DNA of 40,662 bases, from the NCBI GenBank assembly GCA_011389735.1, contig JAABTS010000033.1:1-40662 (forward strand), read 5' to 3'. Shown here piece after piece: positions 8,010 through 16,348 of the stretch. The notes under the pieces were generated by a model, which saw only the letters and a program-made list of their open reading frames with translations, did no database searches and was not told the DNA's origin. Numbering within the stretch: position 1 is the stretch's first letter; every line of letters begins with the position of its first letter. The stretch comes from Desulfobacteraceae bacterium (GTDB lineage: Bacteria > Desulfobacterota > Desulfobacteria > Desulfobacterales > JAABTS01). The position numbers and the translations under genes are program-made.

Positions 8010-9041
8010 ATGATCATTGATTTGGAAAAATTTATCCGGGAAGAAAAACCGTTCTGGAGCGAACTTGAATCGCTGCTGGATCGTCTTGAAAAACAACCCG
8101 ACTTCCGAATGAACATCGATACGGTAAAACGGTTTCACTATCTTTATCAACGGGCGTCGGCGGATTTGGCCAAAATCATGACATTTTCATCCGAAAAAGA
8201 GATCCGGCGGTTTCTTGAATCTCTTGTGGGCAGATCCTATGGCGAAATTTATGAAACTCGTTCCGAGGAGCGCCGGTTTTCACCTCTCTATTGGTTCTTT
8301 TCGACATTCCCGATGACATTCAGAGCGCATATCGCGGCCTTTTGGGTCAGCCTGATGGTTCTTCTCAGCGGCGCCGTTTTCGGCGGCGTATCGGTATATG
8401 CGGACCCGGAAGCAGGACGGATACTCATGCCGTATCCGCATCTGACTGTTACACCGGCCGAACGCGTGGCTGAGGAAGAACAAGACCGGGGACGCCGGCT
8501 TGAAAATGTAAAAGCCGGCTTTTCCTCATTTTTAATCGTCAACAATACAAAAGTGTCCATATACGCCCTTGCATTGGGAATGACCTGGGGAATCGGCACG
8601 GTGTTGATTCTTTTTTTGAACGGCGCTCTTCTTGGCGCCGTTTGCGCAGACTACCTCACCGCCGGCCAGGGGACTTTTCTGGCGGGTTGGCTGCTGCCCC
8701 ACGGTTCCATCGAAATTCCTTCCATTCTGATCGCCGGCCAGGCGGGACTTGTCCTCGCCAAAGCCGTTATCGGATGGGAAGGCGAATCTCTGACGATCGG
8801 AAACCGGTTGCGTAAAATCTCCCCGGATTTGACAACGCTCATTTTTGGCGCCGCCGTTTTGCTGGTCTGGGCTGGACTTGTTGAAGCCTTCTTTTCCCAA
8901 TACCACGAACCGGTCATTCCTTATAACGCCAAAATCGGATTCGGAATAATCGAATTCATCCTGCTCTGTTTGTTTTTAACCAGATCCGGCCAACGCGATG
9001 CGTCTGAAAAGAACCAATACGCTCACGATCAATACGCCTGA
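8010..9041 (+). CDS. SpoIIM-family (stage II sporulation protein M-like) membrane protein
   Basis: A 343-residue integral membrane protein. The soluble N-terminal region (about 1-105) matches the usual start of the family: a helical stretch with FWSELESLLDRLE and TVKRFHYLYQRASADLAKI. Membrane segments are at about 108-130, 178-205, 215-250 (small-residue-rich, with the HGSIEIPSILIAGQAGL motif typical of SpoIIM/DUF95 proteins), 275-295 and 308-328. In non-sporulating bacteria these proteins pair with RDD-domain proteins, often with MoxR ATPase and DUF58 genes, in uncharacterised envelope functions. Here it overlaps an RDD gene by 44 nt, but no MoxR or DUF58 gene is in the window. Its molecular role is unknown. 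Confidence 0.88.
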   Translation: MIIDLEKFIREEKPFWSELESLLDRLEKQPDFRMNIDTVKRFHYLYQRASADLAKIMTFSSEKEIRRFLESLVGRSYGEIYETRSEERRFSPLYWFFSTFPMTFRAHIAAFWVSLMVLLSGAVFGGVSVYADPEAGRILMPYPHLTVTPAERVAEEEQDRGRRLENVKAGFSSFLIVNNTKVSIYALALGMTWGIGTVLILFLNGALLGAVCADYLTAGQGTFLAGWLLPHGSIEIPSILIAGQAGLVLAKAVIGWEGESLTIGNRLRKISPDLTTLIFGAAVLLVWAGLVEAFFSQYHEPVIPYNAKIGFGIIEFILLCLFLTRSGQRDASEKNQYAHDQYA

Positions 9042-9771
9042 AGGAATCCGGTTTTCACTGATCCTGGCGGGGCCTGTAATGCGCTTTTCCGCATGGCTGA
9101 TCGACTTTTTGATTATCATGACCGTCGTCATGCTGATCGAATCTTTTATGTTCGGAATCATCGGCGCATTGTCATGGGATCTGGCGACCGCGGCGGCTGC
9201 GTTGACAACGTTTATCGCCGGAATCGGCTACGGCGTTCTTCTGGAATGGAAATGGCGAGGCCAAACCATAGGCAAACGAATATTTCATATTCGCGTAATG
9301 GACGCTCAAGGCCTGAAACTCCGGTTCAGCCGAATCGTAATCCGGAACCTGCTTCGGTTTATAGACCAACTCCCCGCTTTATACGCGCTTGGCGGAATCA
9401 CCTGTTTTTTGAATTCGAAGAACCAACGGCTGGGCGATATCGCCGCCGACACAATCGTTGTCTGGCATCCGGCCATTCCCGAACCGGAATTGAACCACAT
9501 ATTGCCGGACAAATACAATACATTGCGTAAATATCCCCATTTGGCCGCCAGGCTAAGACAACAAGTCTCGCCGCATGAAGCCGGAATCATCCTTGACGCT
9601 TTGATACGTCGAGATCGGTTGAATCCAAAAGATCGGGTGCGCCTGTTCAAATCAATTGCAGGCCGATTCCAAGCAATGGTCGAATTTCCTCAGGAGGCCG
9701 TGGAAGGGCTGTCGGACGAACAATACATACGAAACGTCGCGGATATCGTCTTTAGAACGGCTTCGCTATGA
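8998..9771 (+). CDS. RDD-family membrane protein
   Basis: This 257-residue protein carries the RDD fold in residues about 9-160. Its start TINTPEGIRFSLILAGPV and MRFSAWLIDF (the Arg and Asp that name the family) is followed by two or more membrane segments, RGQTIGKRIFHIRV, and the RFIDQLPALYALGG/NQRLGDIAADTIVV end. The C-terminal 90 residues are soluble and charged. The reading frame overlaps the end of the SpoIIM-family gene by 44 nt. Because the conserved domain begins only a few codons after ATG 8998, the overlap looks real and suggests translational coupling. The function is unknown; some RDD proteins act as ion antiporters or as partners of SpoIIM-family proteins. Confidence 0.88.
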   Translation: MRLKRTNTLTINTPEGIRFSLILAGPVMRFSAWLIDFLIIMTVVMLIESFMFGIIGALSWDLATAAAALTTFIAGIGYGVLLEWKWRGQTIGKRIFHIRVMDAQGLKLRFSRIVIRNLLRFIDQLPALYALGGITCFLNSKNQRLGDIAADTIVVWHPAIPEPELNHILPDKYNTLRKYPHLAARLRQQVSPHEAGIILDALIRRDRLNPKDRVRLFKSIAGRFQAMVEFPQEAVEGLSDEQYIRNVADIVFRTASL

Positions 9772-9786
9772 GCCGTCAGAGGATTT

Positions 9787-10845
9787 TCAATTTGCTCGCC
9801 GGAATTCGACCTTGACTTTCACTGTCCCTTTCTCGATCATACCGATCTTTTCAGCGGCCGATTCGGAAAGATCTATAATCCGGTGTCTTGAATACGGCCC
9901 CCGATCATTGATCCGAATCACAACGGATTTATTGTTTTCCAGGTTGGTGACGCTGACCCTGGTTCCGAAAGGAAGCGTGGGATGAGCCCCGGTCATTTTC
10001 GATGAATCGAAAGGCTCCCCGCTCGCAGTCGGCTTTCCATCAAATTGAACTCCGTACCAGGCGGCCATGCCTGTTTGAACAAACCTGGAACCGCTGTCGG
10101 CGTACATGTTCATCTCGGAAAAATTTCGCACGGCGGGCTTTTTGAAACCATTTTGAATCGCCTTGACGGAAATAAAATTGGAACATGCAATCCATTGCTG
10201 GTTGCCGTTTCCCAAAGGAGGGTACTCGGGCCGGGTGGGAATTCGAGTATGGAATCGAGTCGCTTTGGCAGGCTTGAAACGCGATCTTCCATGAAACAAT
10301 TCATAGGAATCAACCCTTCCCCCGGCCCCCCGGGCCACTCTAACCACAACCCCGATATGTTCGGCTTCGGCGACGACAATGTGAAAAGATGGATTTGAAT
10401 ACCGCCTCCTTTGTTTGCCGTAAAACATGATTGTCCCTTCACGGATATGCCGATCATCCGTCAATGGATCGCTTATGACGATCAGACCGCCTTTGCGGCC
10501 GAACCATCCCGCTATTGTCCCGGAACTGCGGCATGTGCTTCGGGGAGGGCGCTGAATATGCGGAAAATCATCCTCGAGCATATCCATCAAACGATGAAAA
10601 ATACCTGAACAATCTCTGTAGTCCTTTGGATTCGAACTGTATATCAGATTTCGCCGTTCTAAACGCACGGCGGCGTCGAGAAGACGTTCCACCACCGGAT
10701 CTTGCTTATAACCGGATTCGTAATCAATAGGGGTTGAAACAGAGTCAATGTGCTTTTTCCCGGATCCGCATCCAAGGTGGATAATCACCAGGGCGACAAT
10801 CCATACCCAGAATAAAAACGCATATCGCCGGCCTGAGGCTGACAA
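9787..10845 (-). CDS. Lipoprotein with NlpC/P60-like domain fused to an RlpA double-psi barrel
   Basis: A 352-residue putative two-domain cell-wall enzyme. Residues 1-26 are a lipoprotein signal ending at Cys26 (IIHLGC). Residues about 50-235 resemble an NlpC/P60 cysteine peptidase: Asp-Cys79-Ser-Gly in YRDCSGIF, GTIMFYG where the family has a G-D-x-x-F-F box, and His163 in EHIGVVV where it has H-V-G-I-Y. Residues about 255-350 are a clear RlpA barrel (GMAAWYGVQFDGKPTASGE, His288 in GAHPTLPFGT, Asp314 in RINDRGPY). The barrel would cleave glycan strands and the first domain possibly peptide stems. There is no SPOR domain, unlike the protein at 5053-5853. The NlpC assignment rests on motif spacing by eye. 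It converges on the RDD gene with a 15-bp gap. Confidence 0.8.
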   Translation of the reverse strand: MSASGRRYAFLFWVWIVALVIIHLGCGSGKKHIDSVSTPIDYESGYKQDPVVERLLDAAVRLERRNLIYSSNPKDYRDCSGIFHRLMDMLEDDFPHIQRPPRSTCRSSGTIAGWFGRKGGLIVISDPLTDDRHIREGTIMFYGKQRRRYSNPSFHIVVAEAEHIGVVVRVARGAGGRVDSYELFHGRSRFKPAKATRFHTRIPTRPEYPPLGNGNQQWIACSNFISVKAIQNGFKKPAVRNFSEMNMYADSGSRFVQTGMAAWYGVQFDGKPTASGEPFDSSKMTGAHPTLPFGTRVSVTNLENNKSVVIRINDRGPYSRHRIIDLSESAAEKIGMIEKGTVKVKVEFRRAN

Positions 10846-10900
10846 AATGTTATCCCCCGTTATTTTTCATGAAAGAAGAATCCATAGCCTTGCCTAAATC

Positions 10901-10982
10901 ACATTTCAAAATGTCGCCGGCACGGGAAATACGAATAGTATGATCTCAGGTTTGCTCTTTTGCGAAATTTCATTTCTCAAAA
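10901..10982. repeat. Degenerate family B inverted-repeat element
   Basis: The pattern ATTTCAAAATGTCGCCGGCACG near 10903, with GCGAAATTTCATTTCTCA near 10962-10979, follows the family B plan (AATTTCAC...GCCGGC...GTGAAATTTCATTTCTGA) but is well diverged. The rest of 10846-11105 shows no gene. Confidence 0.4.
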
Positions 10983-11105
10983 AACCATACCCTGGGAATC
11001 AAAATCCGATGCTCGAAAGGATCGCAGTTGAATGACAATGAGGGTTTTGGTTCGAAAACCGGCCGATTATATTTTGGATACTTCCACGAAATATACGAAA
11101 TTGCT

Positions 11106-11255
11106 GGCATCCTTCATCTGTCAGTTTACACTTTGAAATCGGGATCGCTATCGCTATCGAGAGTGAATTGTTTCGATCCCGATAGCGATCCCGATCCCGA
11201 TCCCGATCCCGACTTGGAAAGTGTCAACCACTTTCCTGGGTTTATGAAGGATGCC
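11106..11255. repeat. MITE-like element, family A copy 3
   Basis: A 150-bp element with perfect 12-bp ends GGCATCCTTCAT and ATGAAGGATGCC. It is the inverse of copy 1, and most positions match when one copy is reverse-complemented. The interior has the (GATCCC)n arm near 11175-11210 and the GGGATCGCTATCGCTATCGA arm near 11140-11160. The frame open through it is judged non-coding. Confidence 0.85.
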
Positions 11256-11259
11256 ACAT

Positions 11260-11480
11260 TGCTGATGAAATTTTTTCGTGTGTTTCGTGTATTTAGTGGT
11301 TTTATTAAAATGGCCGAAATTAGAACCAGGCCCGGTAATGCAAAGCCCGGATACGCCGTTTAGCCGGGAACATAATCCCGGTCCCTTGGTGAACACGTTT
11401 CCGCAAAACCAATAAATTTGGAAATCATATCCAAATATACCAGGTAAACAAAACACCCGGGCTCGTATTTCATTCAATGC
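11260..11480. repeat. Repeat-rich intergenic stretch
   Basis: 11275-11305 is a low-complexity stretch built on TTTCGTGT units. 11310-11333 is an exact inverse copy of 4765-4788. 11363-11380 contains a small hairpin CCGGGA-ACATAA-TCCCGG. I see no gene in it. Confidence 0.5.
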
Positions 11481-11500
11481 CGTTTCAACTCATCGCATTT

Positions 11501-12709
11501 TTACGCCGCTACATAAACGCCCCGGGCCATGCGTTTTATCTTGTCCATTTTATGAAGCCTGAAAATCACGTTTCGGACTTTAATGACGTCAAAGCCGGTT
11601 TTTTCTTCTATGTCAGCCACTGTCATTCCTTCAGAAGAATCGGCGATAACATCCATCACGGTGTCAATTGCGCTCTTGGTCTGTCGTTTCTGCTTCCGGG
11701 GTTGAACGCTTTGCACCGGTGATTCAGCGGTCAATAGACGCTCTATGCGATCCAGCTTGACATGAAGTTTTTCGATATTTTCCCGCGTGGGGATATCGTA
11801 GGACTGCATAAAATAGTGCATAAAAGCATCGAAATTAAATTTTTTCTTTTTTCGTCTTTTATTATTGGGATGCCTGACATTCTGAATTTCCGAAAAAGTT
11901 TCATTGTCTCTTGGATTACCATTATCCTGGTCGTTCTCATAACTCATAGCTTCACCTCTATCATCTTCAATTTCATACTTACTTTCAAATATCTTGCCTA
12001 AATCAACATCATCTTCCATGTCGATATCAAACACATTCTGGATTTTGGAATGGTCTATCACCCTGGACCGATTTGTTCCGGCTTTTTCCAGCAGATTTTT
12101 GGTTCGGTCTTCCACAGCCCGGGACACAAGATCCGAAATATTCACCTTTCTCAGCTTGAAAAATTTACCCGGATCTTCGTCGATCCGGACGCCGACACCA
12201 TATAAAGCCGCCGCCACATGTTTACACATGCTGGCCCAGTCGGGGCAACCGCAACTGAAAGTGATTTCATCAAGCGATGGGAACATGCCGCTGCCCGGGT
12301 TGGTAAAAATCTCAGCCAGATCCTGGGGAAATTCTCCTTCGAGCAATTGAGACATCGATTCCAACTTGCCTTCACACGATTTTACGATATTATTCCAAAG
12401 ATCTTCCCGAAGATCTTCGACCCAGATCGAAACCGTGTAAGGTTTTGCTGTTCGGCCTTGAACCAGCGCTTTGACCACGCCATTACCGATTCTGAGATCG
12501 ACCACCGCGCCATGCCTCACATAACTCCTGCCTCTGTCGATACGGTTGGTGTAATCGGCGTACCGTTCAAGGTTCACATTCCATGCCTTTCCCCACCATG
12601 TTTGCACAAGACTTTTGCTTTTTACAATGATCGGTTTGTGATCCTTTTTCATGATAACGACCTTCTTGGGTCTTTTCTCCTTTATTACTTCCGATTTTGC
12701 AGTGTCCAT
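11501..12709 (-). CDS. SWIM zinc-finger protein with C-terminal winged-helix-like region
   Basis: A 402-residue protein paired with an SNF2 helicase. Residues about 35-110 begin with the WWGKAWN motif common at the start of bacterial SWIM proteins. The SWIM finger is at 153-164, CxC-x6-CxH (Cys153, Cys155, Cys162, His164), a zinc-binding DNA or protein interaction module. Residues about 225-290 are acidic, then strongly basic (NNKRRKKKK). Residues 291-327 (FNFDAFMHYF, DIPTRENIEKL) resemble the P-[ST]-R-x-[DEN]-[IV] helix seen in phasin/PhaE-like proteins. Residues about 344-402 look like a winged helix (MTVADIEEKTGFDVIKVRNV, then IKRMARGVYVA). It starts 29 bp after the helicase stop, so the two are co-transcribed. 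It probably targets or regulates the helicase; the biological process is unknown. Confidence 0.88.
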   Translation of the reverse strand: MDTAKSEVIKEKRPKKVVIMKKDHKPIIVKSKSLVQTWWGKAWNVNLERYADYTNRIDRGRSYVRHGAVVDLRIGNGVVKALVQGRTAKPYTVSIWVEDLREDLWNNIVKSCEGKLESMSQLLEGEFPQDLAEIFTNPGSGMFPSLDEITFSCGCPDWASMCKHVAAALYGVGVRIDEDPGKFFKLRKVNISDLVSRAVEDRTKNLLEKAGTNRSRVIDHSKIQNVFDIDMEDDVDLGKIFESKYEIEDDRGEAMSYENDQDNGNPRDNETFSEIQNVRHPNNKRRKKKKFNFDAFMHYFMQSYDIPTRENIEKLHVKLDRIERLLTAESPVQSVQPRKQKRQTKSAIDTVMDVIADSSEGMTVADIEEKTGFDVIKVRNVIFRLHKMDKIKRMARGVYVAA

Positions 12710-12738
12710 TTTTACCTCGCCTTAATTAATGATCAGTA

Positions 12739-15399
12739 TCATATATTCAATGTAAATAGTTCGATTAAATCCTCATTCTTCATTTCCGTTATCCATTTTT
12801 CGCCGGGACGATCAATAATCTCTTCGGATAAAGAAGATTTTTCTTCGATCATCGTACTTATCTTCTCTTCAATCGTTCCCTTGGTTAGAAATTTGTGAAC
12901 TATCACATTTTTTTTCTGACCTATTCGAAACGCCCGATCCGTGGCCTGATTTTCCACAGCCGGGTTCCACCATCGATCAAAATGAATCACATGGCTTCCT
13001 TCCGTCAAATTCAATCCCACCCCGCCTGCCTTCAATGTCAGAATGATAAACGGAACATATGCATTCCCCTGAAACTTTTCAACAATTTCTTTCCGGCGGC
13101 CTATCGGCGTACTTCCATTTAGAATCAAACCTTCCCTTTCAAAAATACTCGCCATGAAATCCGAAAGCGGCTTTGTAATTTTCTTGAATTGAGTAAACAC
13201 CAAAACCTTTTCCCGTTTCTGATAAATGGTTTCGCAAATCTCTTTCAATCGCTGAAATTTACCGCTGTCCTCCTCTCGGAAATCTTCCTCTCCAAGATAC
13301 TGATCAGGATGATTGCAAATTTGCTTAAAACGCATCAAGGAACTCAAGATCAACCCTTTTCGCTGAATTCCTTCCGCTTTTGGAATCTCATCTTTTATAT
13401 ATTCAATCAGGTTCTGATATAAAGCAATCTGCTTTTTACTGAGAATCGCATACGATTTCATTTCCACTTTTTCAGGCAAATCCGATATGACGGATCGATC
13501 CGTTTTCATTCGACGCAAAATATATGGCCGAATGATTTTTTTAAGCTTTGCATAACCTGACGTGTTGTTCCTCAACTCTCTGGAAAAGGCCTTAAATTCA
13601 AGAGGAGTTCCCAGAAGCCCGGGATTGATGAAATCAAACAAGGACCAAAGATCAGTCAGCCGGTTTTCGATAGGCGTTCCCGTCATAATGATACGATTTC
13701 GGGATTTTAATTTTTTTATTCCTTTTGCTTGTTTTGTATCGGGATTTTTGATGGCCTGAGCTTCGTCGAGAATGACATAACTCCATTGATACTCATGCAA
13801 CCATTCGTACTTATATGCAAGCATATAGGTTGTGATTACGAGATCATACTTGTCTATTCGGTCAGGCTCGAGTTCGACGCCGTGTTTCCCGCGAGATTTA
13901 TCCGAATGGGCGATATAAACTTTCAAAACCGGAAAAAACCGGCTAATTTCATTCATCCAGTTGGATATTAACGAAGCCGGAATAATCAATAAGGATGCTT
14001 TATCCGGTTTTTCAGCTTTAAGCAAATTCAGAAAAGCCAGTAACTGAATGGTTTTTCCAAGCCCCATATCATCCGCCAGACACGCCCCAAAAGATAATTT
14101 ATGCATGAAGTAAAGCCAGTTAACCCCCTCCTTTTGATAGGGCCTTAAAACAGCTTTAAAATTTTTATCGGGAACGACGGATTCAATCGTTTGAGGATTC
14201 ATTGTTTTACGGAAAACGGATTCAAGCCAGTCTCCATTGCTGACGCCCACATCGTCAATAGACACGGAATCTCCAAGCAATTTTTTCGGATTGAGCTGAA
14301 GCCGCATGGCGTCCTTTAAACTTAACCCGTTCCTACCGATGACGGATTTGGCTTTTTTCAGGGCATGCAATGTTTGCTTCAGTTTATCATGATCCATCGG
14401 AACCCATCTATTCCTTATATATGCAAGCCCGCGGGATTCTTTCAGCAAGCGTTTTATTTCCTTTTCTGAAAGTTTATCTTCCCCGACACATAACTTCACT
14501 GTAAAATTTAGGATGGCGTCCATGCCGACATAAGATGGAGCGTTGTCGCCGATAACGAAATCCAGCCGGAATTTTGGCCTGGCGCCGTTCCACCAGTTGG
14601 GTATTCGGCACAAAATTCCGGATTTTTCATAAATGGGGGTTTCTTCCAGGAATGTACACGCTTCATCGGCGGTCCACGCCAGAGGCAAAAAAAGATCCCC
14701 GGATTCCAGGAGCCCGGATATCAAGCGGCTGTCCCTCGCCGCCTGATGAACAGTGGACATTAAATTAAGCATTTTGCTCTGGTCATGCTCATATTCTTCG
14801 AGAGCGTATTTCAGCGGCAAATGCTTTGATTTCCCTTCCTTGCTAAATCTGGTTGAATAGGTCGCCATAAAGGCGAACGGAAACTCACGATTATCATTTT
14901 CCACCAGATGAAAAAACACCCTTCCGATCAGATATATTTTGCGGCTGTAGTTCTGAATGAATTCTTGAACCGACCCGTTATACGACTTTATTTTTTTTCG
15001 GAAAACAGAGAGTAATTTGTCCCATATGCTTTTGAGCGTTTCAGGGCTTACGTATTCGCCCCCGGTCATCGGCGGAATGGATTCATGAATTATCCGGAGT
15101 TCATGGTCGTCGATATTAACATCGGCCTTATCTCTTATAGTTTCAAGCTCGGGAATTTTGGTCAGGCGCCTTGCGAAAAGATTTGTGAATCTTCTCCAGT
15201 AATCGAGTTCCGGAGGTAAAGGAACGTCATGATCGCTGAATGACAAATAAAGGAGCCATGATTCAGGATCTGAAGTAAATTGTTTATATATTTCCTCCTG
15301 CAAAAGTTGGGCGCTTTTACTTCCCTTTTCCTCCCCTTTTCGCCATTCAAGACGGATAGCGCCGGCAGGCAATATATAAGTCGTCAATTCTTTGTTCAT
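12739..15399 (-). CDS. SNF2/RapA-family DEAD-like helicase (ATP-dependent DNA translocase)
   Basis: The 886-residue protein has a long N-terminal region (about 1-420) of the type found in bacterial SNF2 proteins paired with SWIM genes, followed by a complete SNF2 motor. Motif I is LADDMGLGKTIQ (near 440-450), motif II DEAQ (near 545), motif III MTGTPIENRL, then LRRMKTD, motif IV VLVFTQFKKI, motif V TLKAGGVGLNL and motif VI ATDRAFRIGQ (near 820). All catalytic motifs are intact. Such proteins translocate on duplex DNA and remodel protein-DNA or polymerase complexes. The SWIM gene follows directly. By eye, both genes are richer in A+T than their neighbours. A defence or repair role is possible but unproven. 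Confidence 0.95.
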   Translation of the reverse strand: MNKELTTYILPAGAIRLEWRKGEEKGSKSAQLLQEEIYKQFTSDPESWLLYLSFSDHDVPLPPELDYWRRFTNLFARRLTKIPELETIRDKADVNIDDHELRIIHESIPPMTGGEYVSPETLKSIWDKLLSVFRKKIKSYNGSVQEFIQNYSRKIYLIGRVFFHLVENDNREFPFAFMATYSTRFSKEGKSKHLPLKYALEEYEHDQSKMLNLMSTVHQAARDSRLISGLLESGDLFLPLAWTADEACTFLEETPIYEKSGILCRIPNWWNGARPKFRLDFVIGDNAPSYVGMDAILNFTVKLCVGEDKLSEKEIKRLLKESRGLAYIRNRWVPMDHDKLKQTLHALKKAKSVIGRNGLSLKDAMRLQLNPKKLLGDSVSIDDVGVSNGDWLESVFRKTMNPQTIESVVPDKNFKAVLRPYQKEGVNWLYFMHKLSFGACLADDMGLGKTIQLLAFLNLLKAEKPDKASLLIIPASLISNWMNEISRFFPVLKVYIAHSDKSRGKHGVELEPDRIDKYDLVITTYMLAYKYEWLHEYQWSYVILDEAQAIKNPDTKQAKGIKKLKSRNRIIMTGTPIENRLTDLWSLFDFINPGLLGTPLEFKAFSRELRNNTSGYAKLKKIIRPYILRRMKTDRSVISDLPEKVEMKSYAILSKKQIALYQNLIEYIKDEIPKAEGIQRKGLILSSLMRFKQICNHPDQYLGEEDFREEDSGKFQRLKEICETIYQKREKVLVFTQFKKITKPLSDFMASIFEREGLILNGSTPIGRRKEIVEKFQGNAYVPFIILTLKAGGVGLNLTEGSHVIHFDRWWNPAVENQATDRAFRIGQKKNVIVHKFLTKGTIEEKISTMIEEKSSLSEEIIDRPGEKWITEMKNEDLIELFTLNI

Positions 15400-15653
15400 A
15401 TTTTATCGGCTACCTGTTGATCATGTCTGAATAGTGTAGTGAATGTAGTTTATCAGCATTGCACATTTAGGCGTATTCAAGCGAATTCATTTACGCCTCG
15501 ACGCGCCGGCCGCTTAAACCGGCTCCGGCTCGAATTCCAAGCATCTCGATCTTAACGCCGTTTTCAGTAATACCCGACGCCTTCGTTGCAGGCCGATGTT
15601 TTAAATGGTCTTCCATATTGAAACATGTATTATAATGATTCTATACTCTTCAA

Positions 15654-15800
15654 GAAATCAATTTTCACTGCGTTGTGAACCCGGCATATACAAATAGTAT
15701 TATTCCACGCACGCCGCCTTGTGAAATTCAGGCCCCGAAAATGCATAATATCTTAAAAGCTATAGAAATTAATTTTCATGAAGTTTCGTTCCCCGCCCTG
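15654..15800. repeat. Family B inverted-repeat element(s)
   Basis: Left arm AGAAATCAATTTTCACTGCGTT (15654 onward), right arm CACGCCGCCTTGTGAAATTCAGG (15708-15731). A further half-like stretch, AGCTATAGAAATTAATTTTCAT, follows at about 15759-15780. No coding potential. The remaining intergenic DNA (15400-15650 and 15800-16148) holds no gene I recognise; it includes a G5/C6 stem-loop at 15968-16003 without a T-run. Confidence 0.6.
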
Positions 15801-16148
15801 AAACAATACTTTTTGTGCATCCCAGAGACGCTCTGCCACATGAAACCACTCGAAGATTGGATATACGCCATTTAAATGTGGTAAAGCCCAATCAACAAAT
15901 ACGATCACTATTAAAAGCTTTTATTCCATCAACTTTCAAACATTCAATTGCAGTGCATTATCGACATAAGGGGGTAATCCTGAACTATCTCATCCCCCCT
16001 TAGCCTTTAAAAGAAAAAATCTGAAAACCGTATAAAGACGATTTAGAAAAATTAAAATTCAGGTTCAAAACAGGAATACTTTTATTCCAATTGCTATTTC
16101 AAAGCAAAAACGAATTCCAAAATTTGAGTGTTAATTTTTTTACCTGGA

Positions 16149-16177
16149 AGAATAGTGATAATAATTTATATTGTCAA
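16149..16177 (-). promoter_or_regulatory. Candidate promoter reading toward the SNF2 gene
   Basis: On the minus strand TTGACA (16172-16177) and TATTCT (16149-16154) are separated by 17 bp. This is a good sigma-70 match, but it lies about 750 bp upstream of the helicase start at 15399. It could produce a long leader or a separate non-coding transcript. Confidence 0.4.
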
Positions 16178-16348
16178 GCAATTATTTTCTTTTCTGCTCA
16201 TTTTGTTCATTAAAAACAAACGTTCGGACATCCGCCTTACCTTTTATCAACCCTTTCGCCACAAGCGTCTCCGCTCTGCCTGCTTCGATCCGGCAAGTTG
16301 AAAACACAGCGGGGCGCAATCAAGTTGCTTGGCTATAAAGTGTTTGGT

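Noticed and set aside
11028-11477. Frames on both strands around 11.0-11.5 kb
   Set aside because: They span the family A element and the TTTCGTGT low-complexity stretch. The peptides are hexamer-derived (Asp-Pro or Ile-Gly repeats).
11501-15399. SNF2-SWIM pair as a known anti-phage system
   Set aside because: No methylase, nuclease, DUF1998 or phospholipase-D partner is nearby, so it does not match DISARM or other described SNF2-containing systems.
15968-16003. Stem-loop with G5/C6 arms as a terminator or small RNA
   Set aside because: It has a long loop, a mismatch and no T-run on either strand. Without expression data I cannot support an RNA gene.
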